Assembly: GCA_937957845.1 (NCBI GenBank)
Contig: CALGOD010000328.1
Coordinates: 1-8,618 of the forward strand
Direction of reading: 5' to 3'
DNA length: 8,618 bases
Source of the DNA: an uncultured Nocardiopsis sp.
GTDB taxonomy: Bacteria; Actinomycetota; Actinomycetes; Streptosporangiales; Streptosporangiaceae
Positions 1-6,035 of this stretch are shown piece by piece. Made by a program: the position numbers and the translations under genes. The notes under the pieces were generated by a model, which made no database searches, was not told the DNA's origin, and saw only the letters and a list, made by a program, of their open reading frames with translations. Position 1 is the first letter of the stretch. Every line of letters begins with the position of its first letter.

Positions 1-666
1 GAGGAGATGATCGCGGCCGGACGCGTCAGCGTGGACGGTCAGATCGTGCGCCGTTTCGGGGCCCGGGTCAACCCGGAGACCTCCGAGATCCGTGTCGACG
101 ACATGCGCGTGGTCACCGCTCCGGACAAGCTGTACTTCGCGCTCAACAAGCCGCGTGGCGTCGTCAGCACCATGTGGGACCCCGAGGGGCGCCCCACCCT
201 GGCCGATTACACCGGCCAGACACAGGAGCGGATCTTCCACGTGGGACGGTTGGACACCGAGACCGAGGGTCTCATCCTGCTGACCAACGACGGTGAGCTG
301 GCCAACCGGCTCACCCACCCGCGCTACAAGGTCATCAAGACCTACATCGCCAAGGTCCCCGGACCCGTGCCGCACCGTGTCGTGCGCCAGATCCAGAAGG
401 AGGGCGTCGAGCTGGAGGACGGCCCGGTCGAGGTCGACTCCTTCCGCGTGGTCGACAACGAGCCGCCCAAGGCGCTGGTGGAGATCCGGCTTCACGAGGG
501 GCGTAAGCACATCGTGCGTCGCCTCATGGAGGCCGTGGGGCACCCGGTCTCCGACCTGGCACGCACCCAGGTGGGCCCGGTCGGCCTGCACACCCTCAAA
601 CTGGGCACGATGCGGGCGCTGACCTCACGTGAGGTGAGTGAACTCTACGAGGCCGCCGGCCTGTAG
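1..666 (+). CDS. rluB: 23S rRNA pseudouridine synthase RluB (5' partial)
   Basis: RsuA/RluB-family pseudouridine synthase, which isomerises a uridine of 23S rRNA during large-subunit assembly in the cytoplasm. The reading frame is open to the left edge (codons GAG GAG before the ATG at 7), and the first residues, EEMIAAGRVSVDG, look like the end of the N-terminal S4 RNA-binding domain. The true start therefore lies upstream and the ATG at 7 is internal. Counting from that Met, the synthase domain begins near residue 42 (YFALNKPRGVVST). The catalytic motif GRLDTETEGLILLTNDG starts at residue 80, with the nucleophilic Asp at 83. The C-terminal motif HEGRKHIVRRLMEAVGHPV follows. The gene ends at a TAG and is followed by aroH 101 bases later, an order typical of actinobacteria. 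The family assignment is secure. RluB rather than another RsuA-like paralogue rests partly on gene context. Confidence 0.93.
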   Translation, partial: EEMIAAGRVSVDGQIVRRFGARVNPETSEIRVDDMRVVTAPDKLYFALNKPRGVVSTMWDPEGRPTLADYTGQTQERIFHVGRLDTETEGLILLTNDGELANRLTHPRYKVIKTYIAKVPGPVPHRVVRQIQKEGVELEDGPVEVDSFRVVDNEPPKALVEIRLHEGRKHIVRRLMEAVGHPVSDLARTQVGPVGLHTLKLGTMRALTSREVSELYEAAGL

Positions 667-681
667 ATACAGTTGACGGCG

Positions 682-752
682 GTCGTCGTTCCGGCACGTC
701 CGGGCGGTGGCCGCCGTTTCCCGTTCCTGGGGCGGCACGACGAAACGACGAC
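682..752 (+). promoter_or_regulatory. Long-range inverted repeat in the aroH leader
   Basis: A 9-base arm GTCGTCGTT (682-690) is perfectly complementary to AACGACGAC (744-752), which ends directly before the purine-rich ribosome site GAGGCGGG (753-760) of aroH. A second copy of the right arm, ACGACGA (737-743), could pair with 683-689 instead, so two foldings exclude each other. An inner 5-bp hairpin (703-707 with 711-715) lies between the arms. The pairing is seen directly. A regulatory role, or an rluB terminator role, is only a possibility because there is no T-run and no recognisable leader peptide. Confidence 0.3.
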
Positions 753-767
753 GAGGCGGGAACGAAC

Positions 768-1130
768 GTGGCGGTACGGGCTATCCGTGGTGCGGTACAG
801 GTCGACGCGAACGAACGCGGGCAGGTACTGGAGGCCACGGCCGAACTGGTCTCCGAGGTGATGCGGCGCAACGAGCTGGAGACCGACGACGTGATCAGTG
901 TGCTCTTCACCGCCACCCCCGACCTGAACTGTGAGTTCCCGGCGCTGGCCGCGCGGGGGCTCGGCTTCACCGACGTCCCCCTGATGTGCTCCACCGAGAT
1001 CTCCGTTCCGCACGCCCTGCCGCGTGTGGTGCGGCTCATGGCGCATGTGGAGACCGACAAGCCACGTTCGGAACTGCAGCACGTCTACCTGCGCGGGGCC
1101 CAGGTGCTGCGACTGGACATCGCGCAGTAG
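768..1130 (+). CDS. aroH: Chorismate mutase, monofunctional AroH type
   Basis: This 120-residue protein converts chorismate to prephenate, the entry to phenylalanine and tyrosine synthesis. Length and sequence match the trimeric Bacillus subtilis AroH fold, not the all-helical AroQ fold. Residues corresponding to the known active site are all visible: Arg7, Phe57, Arg63, Cys74, Glu77, Arg89 and Tyr107 (the last four are one lower than in B. subtilis because of a one-residue gap). Conserved stretches are RAIRGAVQV at the N-terminus, FTATPDLNCEFPA at 47-59 and HVYLRGAQVLR near the end. The start is GTG at 768, with GAGGCGGG about seven bases upstream. It sits between rluB and tyrA, and its product is the substrate of TyrA. 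A 10-bp inverted repeat starts six bases after the stop, so the two genes may not share one full-length message. Confidence 0.95.
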   Translation: MAVRAIRGAVQVDANERGQVLEATAELVSEVMRRNELETDDVISVLFTATPDLNCEFPALAARGLGFTDVPLMCSTEISVPHALPRVVRLMAHVETDKPRSELQHVYLRGAQVLRLDIAQ

Positions 1131-1135
1131 TCCCC

Positions 1136-1180
1136 GCCCGGGCCGGTTCGCAGGTGCGGACACCCGACCTCGGCCCGGGC
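1136..1180 (+). terminator. Inverted repeat after aroH, possible U-less terminator
   Basis: GCCCGGGCCG (1136-1145) is perfectly complementary to CGGCCCGGGC (1171-1180), starting six bases after the aroH stop. The 25-base loop contains a small inner hairpin, GGTG-CGGA-CACC (1153-1164). No T-run follows, which is common for actinobacterial terminators. It lies just before the -10-like TACGCT upstream of tyrA, so it would separate the two genes. The pairing is seen; termination is inferred. Confidence 0.45.
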
Positions 1181-1194
1181 CCGCCGCCGGCCGT

Positions 1195-1200
1195 TACGCT
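1195..1200 (+). promoter_or_regulatory. Candidate -10 element of tyrA
   Basis: TACGCT fits the actinobacterial TAnnnT -10 pattern and lies between the hairpin after aroH and the tyrA start region. No convincing -35 hexamer is found 16-18 bases upstream. The in-frame GTG at 1208 begins seven bases after the hexamer, about where transcription would start, so a leaderless message is possible. Weak evidence taken alone. Confidence 0.35.
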
Positions 1201-1231
1201 GGGAGCAGTGCACGTCGGAGGCGGGAGAGAA

Positions 1232-2380
1232 GTGAGCAACACCAGTGACGCACGCAGGGGCGGAGAGCAGCAGCCCGCGGTGCGCCGGGTCACGGTGATC
1301 GGCACCGGACTCATCGGGACGTCGGTGGCGCTCGCCCTGCGTTCCCGGGGCGTGGACGTCACCCTGTCCGACCCCGACGCCGCCTCCCTACGGCTGGCCT
1401 GCGACCTGGGCGCCGGCCGCCCCCTGAGGGAGCACACCGGACCCCCCTCGCCCCCCGCCGACCTCGCGGTCATCGCCGCCCCTCCCGCGGTCATCCCCTC
1501 GGTGCTGCACGAGGCACAGGAGCAGGGGCTGGCACACGTGTACACGGACGTGGCCAGCGTGAAGGCCAGTGTGCTGGCCGAGGCCGAACGTCTGGGCTGT
1601 GACATGGCCACGTTCGTCCCCGGTCATCCGATGGGAGGGCGGGAGAAACAGGGCCCCGGCGCCGCCCGCGCCGACCTGTTCCTGGGCCGTTCGTGGGCGC
1701 TGTGCCCCACCGGCAAGGCCGACCCCCAGGCCGTGGCCGTGGTGGCCGAGACGGCACGACTGTGCGGCGCCGATCCCCTGGTGCTGGAGGCGGAGGCGCA
1801 CGACCGTGCCGTGGCACTGGTCTCCCACGCCCCCCACGTGGCGTCCTCTGCGGTGGCGGCCCGCCTGCTCCACGGCGACGAGACCGCACTGACCCTGGCG
1901 GGACAAGGGGTGCGCGACGTCACCCGGGTGGCCGGTGGCGACCCCGCCATGTGGACCGAGATCCTCACGCACAACGCGGCTCCGGTCGCGGAGGTGCTGC
2001 ACGCCATGGCGGCCGACCTGGCCAGGACCGCCGACGCCCTGCGCCGCACGGCGCGGGCCACCGGCGACGAGGCCTTGAAGCCGGTGTGCGACCTGCTGGA
2101 GCGCGGGCGCTCCGGACACGACCGGATCCCCGGCAAGCACGGCACGGTCAGCAGACCCGACTACACGGTCATCCCCGTGGTCATCCCCGACAAGCCGGGG
2201 TCCCTGGGACGGCTGTTCGCGGCCGCCTCCGAAGCCGGGGTCAACATCGAGGACGTACGCATCGAGCACACCCCGGGACTGCCGCTGGGTGTGGCGCAGG
2301 TGTACGTGTTGCCCGCCGCCGTGGACACGCTCTCTCGCGCGCTGGCCGCCGACGGCTGGTCGGTCCACCCGGGAGTGTGA
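1232..2380 (+). CDS. tyrA: Prephenate dehydrogenase with C-terminal ACT-like domain
   Basis: Oxidatively decarboxylates prephenate to 4-hydroxyphenylpyruvate with NAD(P)+, a step of tyrosine synthesis in the cytoplasm. From the GTG at 1232 the protein has 382 residues. A Rossmann fold opens at 20-31 (VTVIGTGLIGTS, dinucleotide binding). The prephenate-binding motif GHPMGGRE is at 131-138, followed by DRAVALVSHAPHV (191-203) and DVTRVAGGDPAMW (229-241) in the helical dimerisation domain. Residues about 312-380 form an ACT-like domain (VIPDKPGSLGRLF, then GVNIEDVRIEH), which suggests feedback control by an aromatic amino acid. The chosen start has GGAGG at 1217-1221, ten bases upstream. An in-frame GTG at 1208 would add eight residues and could be read from a leaderless message. 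Downstream of aroH, which makes its substrate. The function is secure; the start is less so. Confidence 0.93.
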   Translation: MSNTSDARRGGEQQPAVRRVTVIGTGLIGTSVALALRSRGVDVTLSDPDAASLRLACDLGAGRPLREHTGPPSPPADLAVIAAPPAVIPSVLHEAQEQGLAHVYTDVASVKASVLAEAERLGCDMATFVPGHPMGGREKQGPGAARADLFLGRSWALCPTGKADPQAVAVVAETARLCGADPLVLEAEAHDRAVALVSHAPHVASSAVAARLLHGDETALTLAGQGVRDVTRVAGGDPAMWTEILTHNAAPVAEVLHAMAADLARTADALRRTARATGDEALKPVCDLLERGRSGHDRIPGKHGTVSRPDYTVIPVVIPDKPGSLGRLFAAASEAGVNIEDVRIEHTPGLPLGVAQVYVLPAAVDTLSRALAADGWSVHPGV

Positions 2381-2382
2381 GG

Positions 2383-2398
2383 TCCGGCGCCGGCCGGA
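2383..2398 (+). terminator. Short hairpin just after the tyrA stop
   Basis: TCCGGC (2383-2388) pairs with GCCGGA (2393-2398) around a four-base loop, beginning two bases after the tyrA stop. The stem is only 6 bp and no T-run follows, so it is at best a weak terminator or a 3'-end stabiliser. Confidence 0.25.
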
Positions 2399-2450
2399 AA
2401 CGAAGCCCACTCCGACCCGGAAGGCGTGTACGCCCTCGACCGGATCCGGT

Positions 2451-2474
2451 TGCGTACTTTGCGCGTAGTACGCA
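2451..2474. promoter_or_regulatory. Perfect dyad upstream of cmk, possible operator
   Basis: TGCGTACT (2451-2458) and AGTACGCA (2467-2474) are perfect 8-base inverted arms around an 8-base centre. The pairing continues with GG/CC outside if one base is bulged. It ends five bases before the -10-like TAGGCT (2479-2484), where a DNA-binding regulator could block polymerase. Unlike the other intergenic repeats it is not pure GC and does not follow a stop codon, so it looks more like an operator than a terminator. I recognise no known regulator consensus. Confidence 0.35.
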
Positions 2475-2478
2475 CCGG

Positions 2479-2484
2479 TAGGCT
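2479..2484 (+). promoter_or_regulatory. Candidate -10 element of cmk
   Basis: TAGGCT fits the TAnnnT -10 pattern. It lies in the 168-base gap between tyrA and cmk, 64 bases before the chosen cmk start. The sequence 17-18 bases upstream (TACTTT/ACTTTG) is a poor -35, so the call is tentative. Confidence 0.3.
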
Positions 2485-2548
2485 TGGGCGTCGGCAACGG
2501 CAGGCAGGCGGCGCGGACGGCGACGCGGTGCAGTGGAAAGTAGGGGCA

Positions 2549-3244
2549 GTGAGCGCGCAGGGCAACACCGAGGGCATCGTCATCGCGATCGACGGCCCCT
2601 CAGGGTCGGGCAAGTCGAGCACCTCCAAAGGTGCGGCCAAAGCGCGTGAACTGCGTTATCTCGACACCGGGGCCATGTACCGGGCGATGACCTGGTGGAT
2701 GCTGGAGCACGGGGTCGACGTCGACGACGCCGAGGCCGTGACCGCCCTGGTCGGGCGGCCCCGGATCGTCATGGGCACCGACCCGGAGGCGCCCACCGTG
2801 ATGGTGGACGGCCGCGACGTGGGAGCCGAGATCCGGAGCAAGGACGTCACCGCCAACGTGAGCGCGGTCTCGGCCGTTCCCGCGGTACGCGAGCGTCTGG
2901 TGCGCGCCCAGCGTGAGATCATCGCCGCCGCCAGGGCCGAGAGCACGGGTATCGTGGTCGAGGGCCGGGACATCACCACCGTCGTCGCCCCGGAAGCACC
3001 GCTCAAGCTGTTCCTGACCGCCAGCGCCGAGGCCCGCGCCCAGCGCCGCAGCAAGGAGATCCGCGACACCGACGTGGCCGCGACCCAGGCCGACCTGGTC
3101 CGCCGCGACAAGCTGGACTCCAGTCGGGCGCACTCCCCGCTGAAGCAGACCGCCGACGCCATCGAGCTCGACACCACCGGCCTGACCCTGGACGAGGTCG
3201 TCGCCCTGATCGTCAAGCTGGCCGACGAGGTTCGCGGACAGTGA
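2549..3244 (+). CDS. cmk: Cytidylate kinase (CMP/dCMP kinase)
   Basis: Phosphorylates CMP and dCMP to the diphosphates with ATP, supplying RNA and DNA precursors. From GTG 2549 it has 231 residues, the usual size for the bacterial enzyme. The Walker A loop GPSGSGKSS is at 16-24, followed by YLDTGAMYRAMTW at 37-49 (NMP-binding region), RDVGAEIRS, VVEGRDITTVV in the CMP-binding area, a lid rich in arginine (AQRRSKEIRDTD), and the family signature DSSRAHSPLKQ near the C-terminus. The frame is open well upstream, but residues before this GTG do not resemble the family. GGAAAG at 2535-2540 gives a suitable ribosome site eight bases away. An in-frame GTG at 2528 is possible but less likely. It lies upstream of der, a very common actinobacterial pairing, here with a 177-base gap rich in hairpins. 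Confidence 0.94.
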   Translation: MSAQGNTEGIVIAIDGPSGSGKSSTSKGAAKARELRYLDTGAMYRAMTWWMLEHGVDVDDAEAVTALVGRPRIVMGTDPEAPTVMVDGRDVGAEIRSKDVTANVSAVSAVPAVRERLVRAQREIIAAARAESTGIVVEGRDITTVVAPEAPLKLFLTASAEARAQRRSKEIRDTDVAATQADLVRRDKLDSSRAHSPLKQTADAIELDTTGLTLDEVVALIVKLADEVRGQ

Positions 3245-3249
3245 CGGCG

Positions 3250-3266
3250 GCTCCCCGGCGGGGAGC
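3250..3266 (+). terminator. Hairpin directly after cmk
   Basis: GCTCCCC (3250-3256) pairs perfectly with GGGGAGC (3260-3266) around a three-base loop, beginning six bases after the cmk stop codon. The tight 7-bp GC stem is compatible with a U-less intrinsic terminator or an mRNA 3'-end stabiliser. Confidence 0.45.
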
Positions 3267-3276
3267 ACACGAACAC

Positions 3277-3299
3277 CCACGGGGGCTCTTCCTCCGTGG
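3277..3299 (+). terminator. Second hairpin in the cmk-der gap
   Basis: CCACGGGGG (3277-3285) pairs with CCTCCGTGG (3291-3299), nine pairs with one G-U, around the loop CTCTT. It comes ten bases after the first hairpin, making a tandem arrangement. Confidence 0.4.
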
Positions 3300-3328
3300 T
3301 CGGTACACGGGTGCCGCGGGTGCCCGTG

Positions 3329-3361
3329 GCCGGCCCGCGCCGTTCTCCGGCGCCGGCCGGC
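3329..3361 (+). terminator. Large GC hairpin in the der leader
   Basis: The arms 3329-3342 and 3348-3361 form 13 pairs with a single C-C mismatch around the loop TTCTC, and GTTTC follows (from 3362). This is the strongest fold in the gap and ends 60 bases before the der start. It could be a terminator for cmk transcripts, or an attenuator if cmk and der are cotranscribed. The structure is read from the sequence; the function is inferred. Confidence 0.45.
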
Positions 3362-3421
3362 GTTTCGCATCCTCGCGGCACGCATCCTGGGCGCGCGGGG
3401 ACCAAGCACCGGGAGTGGTAC

Positions 3422-4855
3422 ATGAGTGACTTCGACATCTCCGACGTCGGCCATGACGGCGTCGCCGCGGCCGAGGCCGGGCCCCAGCCCGTGGTGGCCG
3501 TGGTCGGACGGCCCAACGTGGGCAAGTCCAGCCTCGTCAACCGCATCATCGGCCGCCGTGAGGCCGTGGTGGAGGACGTGCCGGGCGTGACCCGTGACCG
3601 TGTCGCCTACGACGCCGAGTGGCAGAACACCAGGTTCACCCTGGTGGACACCGGCGGATGGGAGACCAGCGTCAGCGGCCTGGCCGCCATGGTCGCGCGG
3701 CAGGCCGAGTACGCCGCCCAGACCGCCGACGTCATCCTGTTCGTGGTGGACGCCACGGTCGGTATCACCGACGCCGACGCCGCGGTCACCCGTGTACTGC
3801 GCTCGACCAAGCGCCCCGTCGTGCTGGCCGCCAACAAGGTCGACGGCGGCTTCCAGGAGGCGGACGCGCTCGACCTGTGGCAGCTCGGGGTGGGCGAGCC
3901 CTATCCGATCAGCGCCCTGCACGGGCGCGGCACCGGCGATCTGTTGGACGCGTTGGTGGCGCTGTTCCCCGAACAACCCCTCGGAGAGGACGACGAGGAC
4001 GAGGACGAGACGCCCCGTATCGCGCTGCTGGGCCGGCCCAACGTGGGCAAGTCCAGCCTGCTCAACCGCCTGGCAGGTGAGGACCGGGTGGTCGTGGACT
4101 CGGTGGCGGGTACGACCCGCGACGCGGTGGACGAACTGATCGAACTGGGCGGCAAGACCTGGAAGTTCATCGACACCGCCGGTATCCGGCGCCGGTTCCG
4201 TGCCTTGCAGGGCGCGGACTACTACGCCACCATGCGCACCGGAACGGCCCTGGAGAGGGCGGAGGTCGCCGTGGTGCTGATGGACGTCAGCGAACCCCTC
4301 GCCGAGCAGGACATCCGCGTCGTCGAGCAGGTGGTGGAGGCCGGTCGCGGACTGGTCCTGGCCTTCAACAAGTGGGACATCCTGGACGAGGAGCGCCGCA
4401 TCTACCTGGAGAAGGAGATCGACCGCCAGCTCTCGCGGGTCTCCTGGGCTCCGCGGGTGAACGTCTCGGCCAAGACCGGACGCCACATGGAAAGGCTGGT
4501 TCCGGCGATCGAGACCAGCCTGAACGGATGGAACCAGCGTGTTCCGACCGGTCAGCTCAACAACTGGCTCAAGGAACTGGTGGCCGCCACCCCGCCACCG
4601 GCGCGCGGCGGCAAACAGCCCAAGATCCTGTTCGCGACCCAGGCGGACACCCGGCCGCCGCACTTCATCCTGTTCACCACCGGGTTCCTGGAGGAGAACT
4701 ACCGCCGTTTCATCGAGCGGCGCCTGCGGGAGGACTTCGGATTCGAGGGATCCCCGGTGCACCTGAGCATGCGGATCCGTGAGAAGAAGGGCGCGGTCCA
4801 GGGACGCGCCTCCAAGGGCAGTGTCCGGCAGGACCGCAAGCAGCGCCGCCGGTAG
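3422..4855 (+). CDS. der: Ribosome-associated GTPase Der (EngA)
   Basis: Essential tandem-GTPase factor for assembly of the 50S ribosomal subunit. The 477-residue protein has two G domains. The first has GRPNVGKS at 29-36, DTGG at 76-79, NKVD at 138-141 and SAL at 164-166. The second has GRPNVGKS at 204-211, DTAG at 251-254, NKWD at 316-319 and SAK at 349-351. An acidic linker (GEDDEDEDE, about 188-196) joins them. A KH-like RNA-binding domain follows, about 370-460, and the tail is basic (RQDRKQRRR). The start ATG at 3422 has GGGAG six bases upstream. The frame is open further left, but that stretch is the hairpin-rich leader and not family-like. An identical 26-base DNA stretch encodes both P-loops. 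Downstream is a strong inverted repeat that probably ends the unit. Confidence 0.96.
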   Translation: MSDFDISDVGHDGVAAAEAGPQPVVAVVGRPNVGKSSLVNRIIGRREAVVEDVPGVTRDRVAYDAEWQNTRFTLVDTGGWETSVSGLAAMVARQAEYAAQTADVILFVVDATVGITDADAAVTRVLRSTKRPVVLAANKVDGGFQEADALDLWQLGVGEPYPISALHGRGTGDLLDALVALFPEQPLGEDDEDEDETPRIALLGRPNVGKSSLLNRLAGEDRVVVDSVAGTTRDAVDELIELGGKTWKFIDTAGIRRRFRALQGADYYATMRTGTALERAEVAVVLMDVSEPLAEQDIRVVEQVVEAGRGLVLAFNKWDILDEERRIYLEKEIDRQLSRVSWAPRVNVSAKTGRHMERLVPAIETSLNGWNQRVPTGQLNNWLKELVAATPPPARGGKQPKILFATQADTRPPHFILFTTGFLEENYRRFIERRLREDFGFEGSPVHLSMRIREKKGAVQGRASKGSVRQDRKQRRR

Positions 4856-4862
4856 AAGGCGA

Positions 4863-4895
4863 CCCGGGGCCCGTCCGCGACGAGCGGGCCCCGGG
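4863..4895 (+). terminator. Terminator-like hairpin after der
   Basis: CCCGGGGCCCG (4863-4873) is perfectly complementary to CGGGCCCCGGG (4885-4895), an 11-bp GC-only stem around an 11-base loop, beginning eight bases after the der stop. There is no T-run, but stem strength and position make it the best terminator candidate of the housekeeping block. It separates der from the DUF523 gene. Confidence 0.6.
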
Positions 4896-4951
4896 GACCG
4901 CTCGGGGGCGACGACACAACGTCCGGGCCGTGGGCCGGTGAGGGGGAGACC

Positions 4952-5608
4952 GTGCACAGGATCCTGGTGAGCGCCTGCCTGGTGGGGCGCAGAGTCCGTT
5001 ACGACGGGCGGGCCAAGACCGTGGAGGACGCACTGGTGGAGGGATGGCGGAAGGAGGGACGCCTGGTGGTGCACTGTCCCGAGGTCGCCGGCGGCCTGCC
5101 GGTGCCCCGCCCGCCCGCCGAGATCGAGCCGGGCGCGACCGCCGCCGACGTACTCGCCGGACGGGCGCGGATCCTCACCCCGGACGGGCAGGACGTCACA
5201 GGGCACTTCGTGGACGGCGCCCACGCCGCGCTGGCCACCGCGCGGGCGCACGAGGTGGGTGTGGCCCTGCTCAAGGAGTCCAGCCCCTCCTGCGGGCTGC
5301 ACGAGGTCTACGACGGGACCTTCACCGGGCACAAGAGGCCCGGTGAAGGGGTGACCGCGCGCCTGCTGGCGGGCCACGGCATCGCCGTCTTCACCGCGAA
5401 CGAGCGCCCCGGCGCCGCCGTACGACCGATACCGCGTGAACCCAACCCCACGAGCTGGAGGGCGACTGAAGGCCCACCCCGCCGCAACACCGGGTTCAGG
5501 AACGGACGACCTCATAGCGGGCGCAGGCGAAGTCCCCGGCGCGACGCACCTCCAGCACCCGCAGGTCCACCCGCCCGGCCAGCAGCGGACGCCCCGACCC
5601 CAGGGTGA
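4952..5608 (+). CDS. DUF523 family protein with unusual C-terminal extension
   Basis: Conserved bacterial protein of unknown biochemical function (DUF523, YbbK-like). Family hallmarks are SACLVGRRVRYDG (7-19), HCPEVAGGLPVPRPPAEI (41-58), GHFVDGA (84-90) and LKESSPSCG (107-115). Cysteines 9, 42 and 114 are in the conserved places, as if for metal or substrate binding. The family part ends near residue 160, after GHGIAVFTANERPG. The last ~58 residues are Pro/Arg/Ala-rich, resemble no family end, and from about residue 182 run antisense over the 3' end of the convergent RibD-C gene for 113 bases. A +1 shift near 5400-5436 would instead reach a TGA at 5437-5439, so a lost stop or small indel is plausible. 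The GTG start at 4952 has AGGGGGAG at 4941-4948. The N-terminal family call is firm; the true C-terminus is uncertain. Confidence 0.82.
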   Translation: MHRILVSACLVGRRVRYDGRAKTVEDALVEGWRKEGRLVVHCPEVAGGLPVPRPPAEIEPGATAADVLAGRARILTPDGQDVTGHFVDGAHAALATARAHEVGVALLKESSPSCGLHEVYDGTFTGHKRPGEGVTARLLAGHGIAVFTANERPGAAVRPIPREPNPTSWRATEGPPRRNTGFRNGRPHSGRRRSPRRDAPPAPAGPPARPAADAPTPG

Positions 5609-6035
5609 CCGGGGCGATGGACACCACCACCTCGTCCAGGAGGCCGAGCCGGGCCAGGTCCGCGGCGATCCCGCCCCCGCCGACCACCCACACGTCACGG
5701 CCCTTCGCGGCCCCGACCATCTCCCCGTGCAGGTCGCGCAGCTCCTGGTCGGTGTCCGCGGCGACGAAACGGACGTCGCCCTCCACCCGTGGCGGCTCCC
5801 TGTGCGTGAGCACCCACGCGGGGATCTCGTAGGGCCAGGGCTTGTCGCCCTCATGGCGCAGGATCCACTCGTAGGTGCTCGCGCCCATCACCATCGACCC
5901 GACGCCCTTCATGAACTCCGCGTGTTCGTCCAAGGCCTCCCCGTCGTCGGCGGCGAAGAGCCACTCCAGGGAGTGGTCCTCGGTGGCGATGAAGCCGTCC
6001 AGGCTCGTCGCCGTGTTGTAGACCGTCCTGCTCAT
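5496..6035 (-). CDS. RibD C-terminal / dihydrofolate-reductase-fold family protein
   Basis: This 179-residue protein belongs to the RibD_C family, which shares the dihydrofolate reductase fold and includes YyaP/YwjB-like proteins, probably NADPH-dependent reductases of unknown substrate. Visible features are YNTATSLDGFIA at 6-17 (the substrate-pocket strand and loop), MVMGASTYEW, then DVWVVGGGGIAADLARLGLLDEV (the glycine-rich NADPH-binding motif) and PVTLGSGRPLL near the end. It is not a housekeeping FolA and should not be named folA or ribD. ATG at 6035-6033 has GGAGG (complement of 6042-6046) six bases upstream. Its start overlaps the stop of the AraC-DinB gene as ATGA, so the two are translationally coupled. 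Its 3' end is overlapped by the convergent DUF523 frame. Confidence 0.88.
   Translation of the reverse strand: MSRTVYNTATSLDGFIATEDHSLEWLFAADDGEALDEHAEFMKGVGSMVMGASTYEWILRHEGDKPWPYEIPAWVLTHREPPRVEGDVRFVAADTDQELRDLHGEMVGAAKGRDVWVVGGGGIAADLARLGLLDEVVVSIAPVTLGSGRPLLAGRVDLRVLEVRRAGDFACARYEVVRS

Noticed and set aside
668..678. TACAGT and TTGACG after rluB as promoter hexamers
   Set aside because: They overlap each other and have no partner hexamer at a 16-18 base distance, so they are most likely chance matches.
986..1231. Upstream extension of TyrA overlapping aroH
   Set aside because: The region is aroH coding sequence in another frame followed by a hairpin. TyrA family similarity begins only after 1232.
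2600..5854. 1,084-codon open frame on the - strand across cmk, der and the DUF523 gene
   Set aside because: It runs antisense over two well-supported genes. Its sequence is rich in Gly, His, Arg and Val, as expected from the complement of high-GC coding DNA, and shows no domain.
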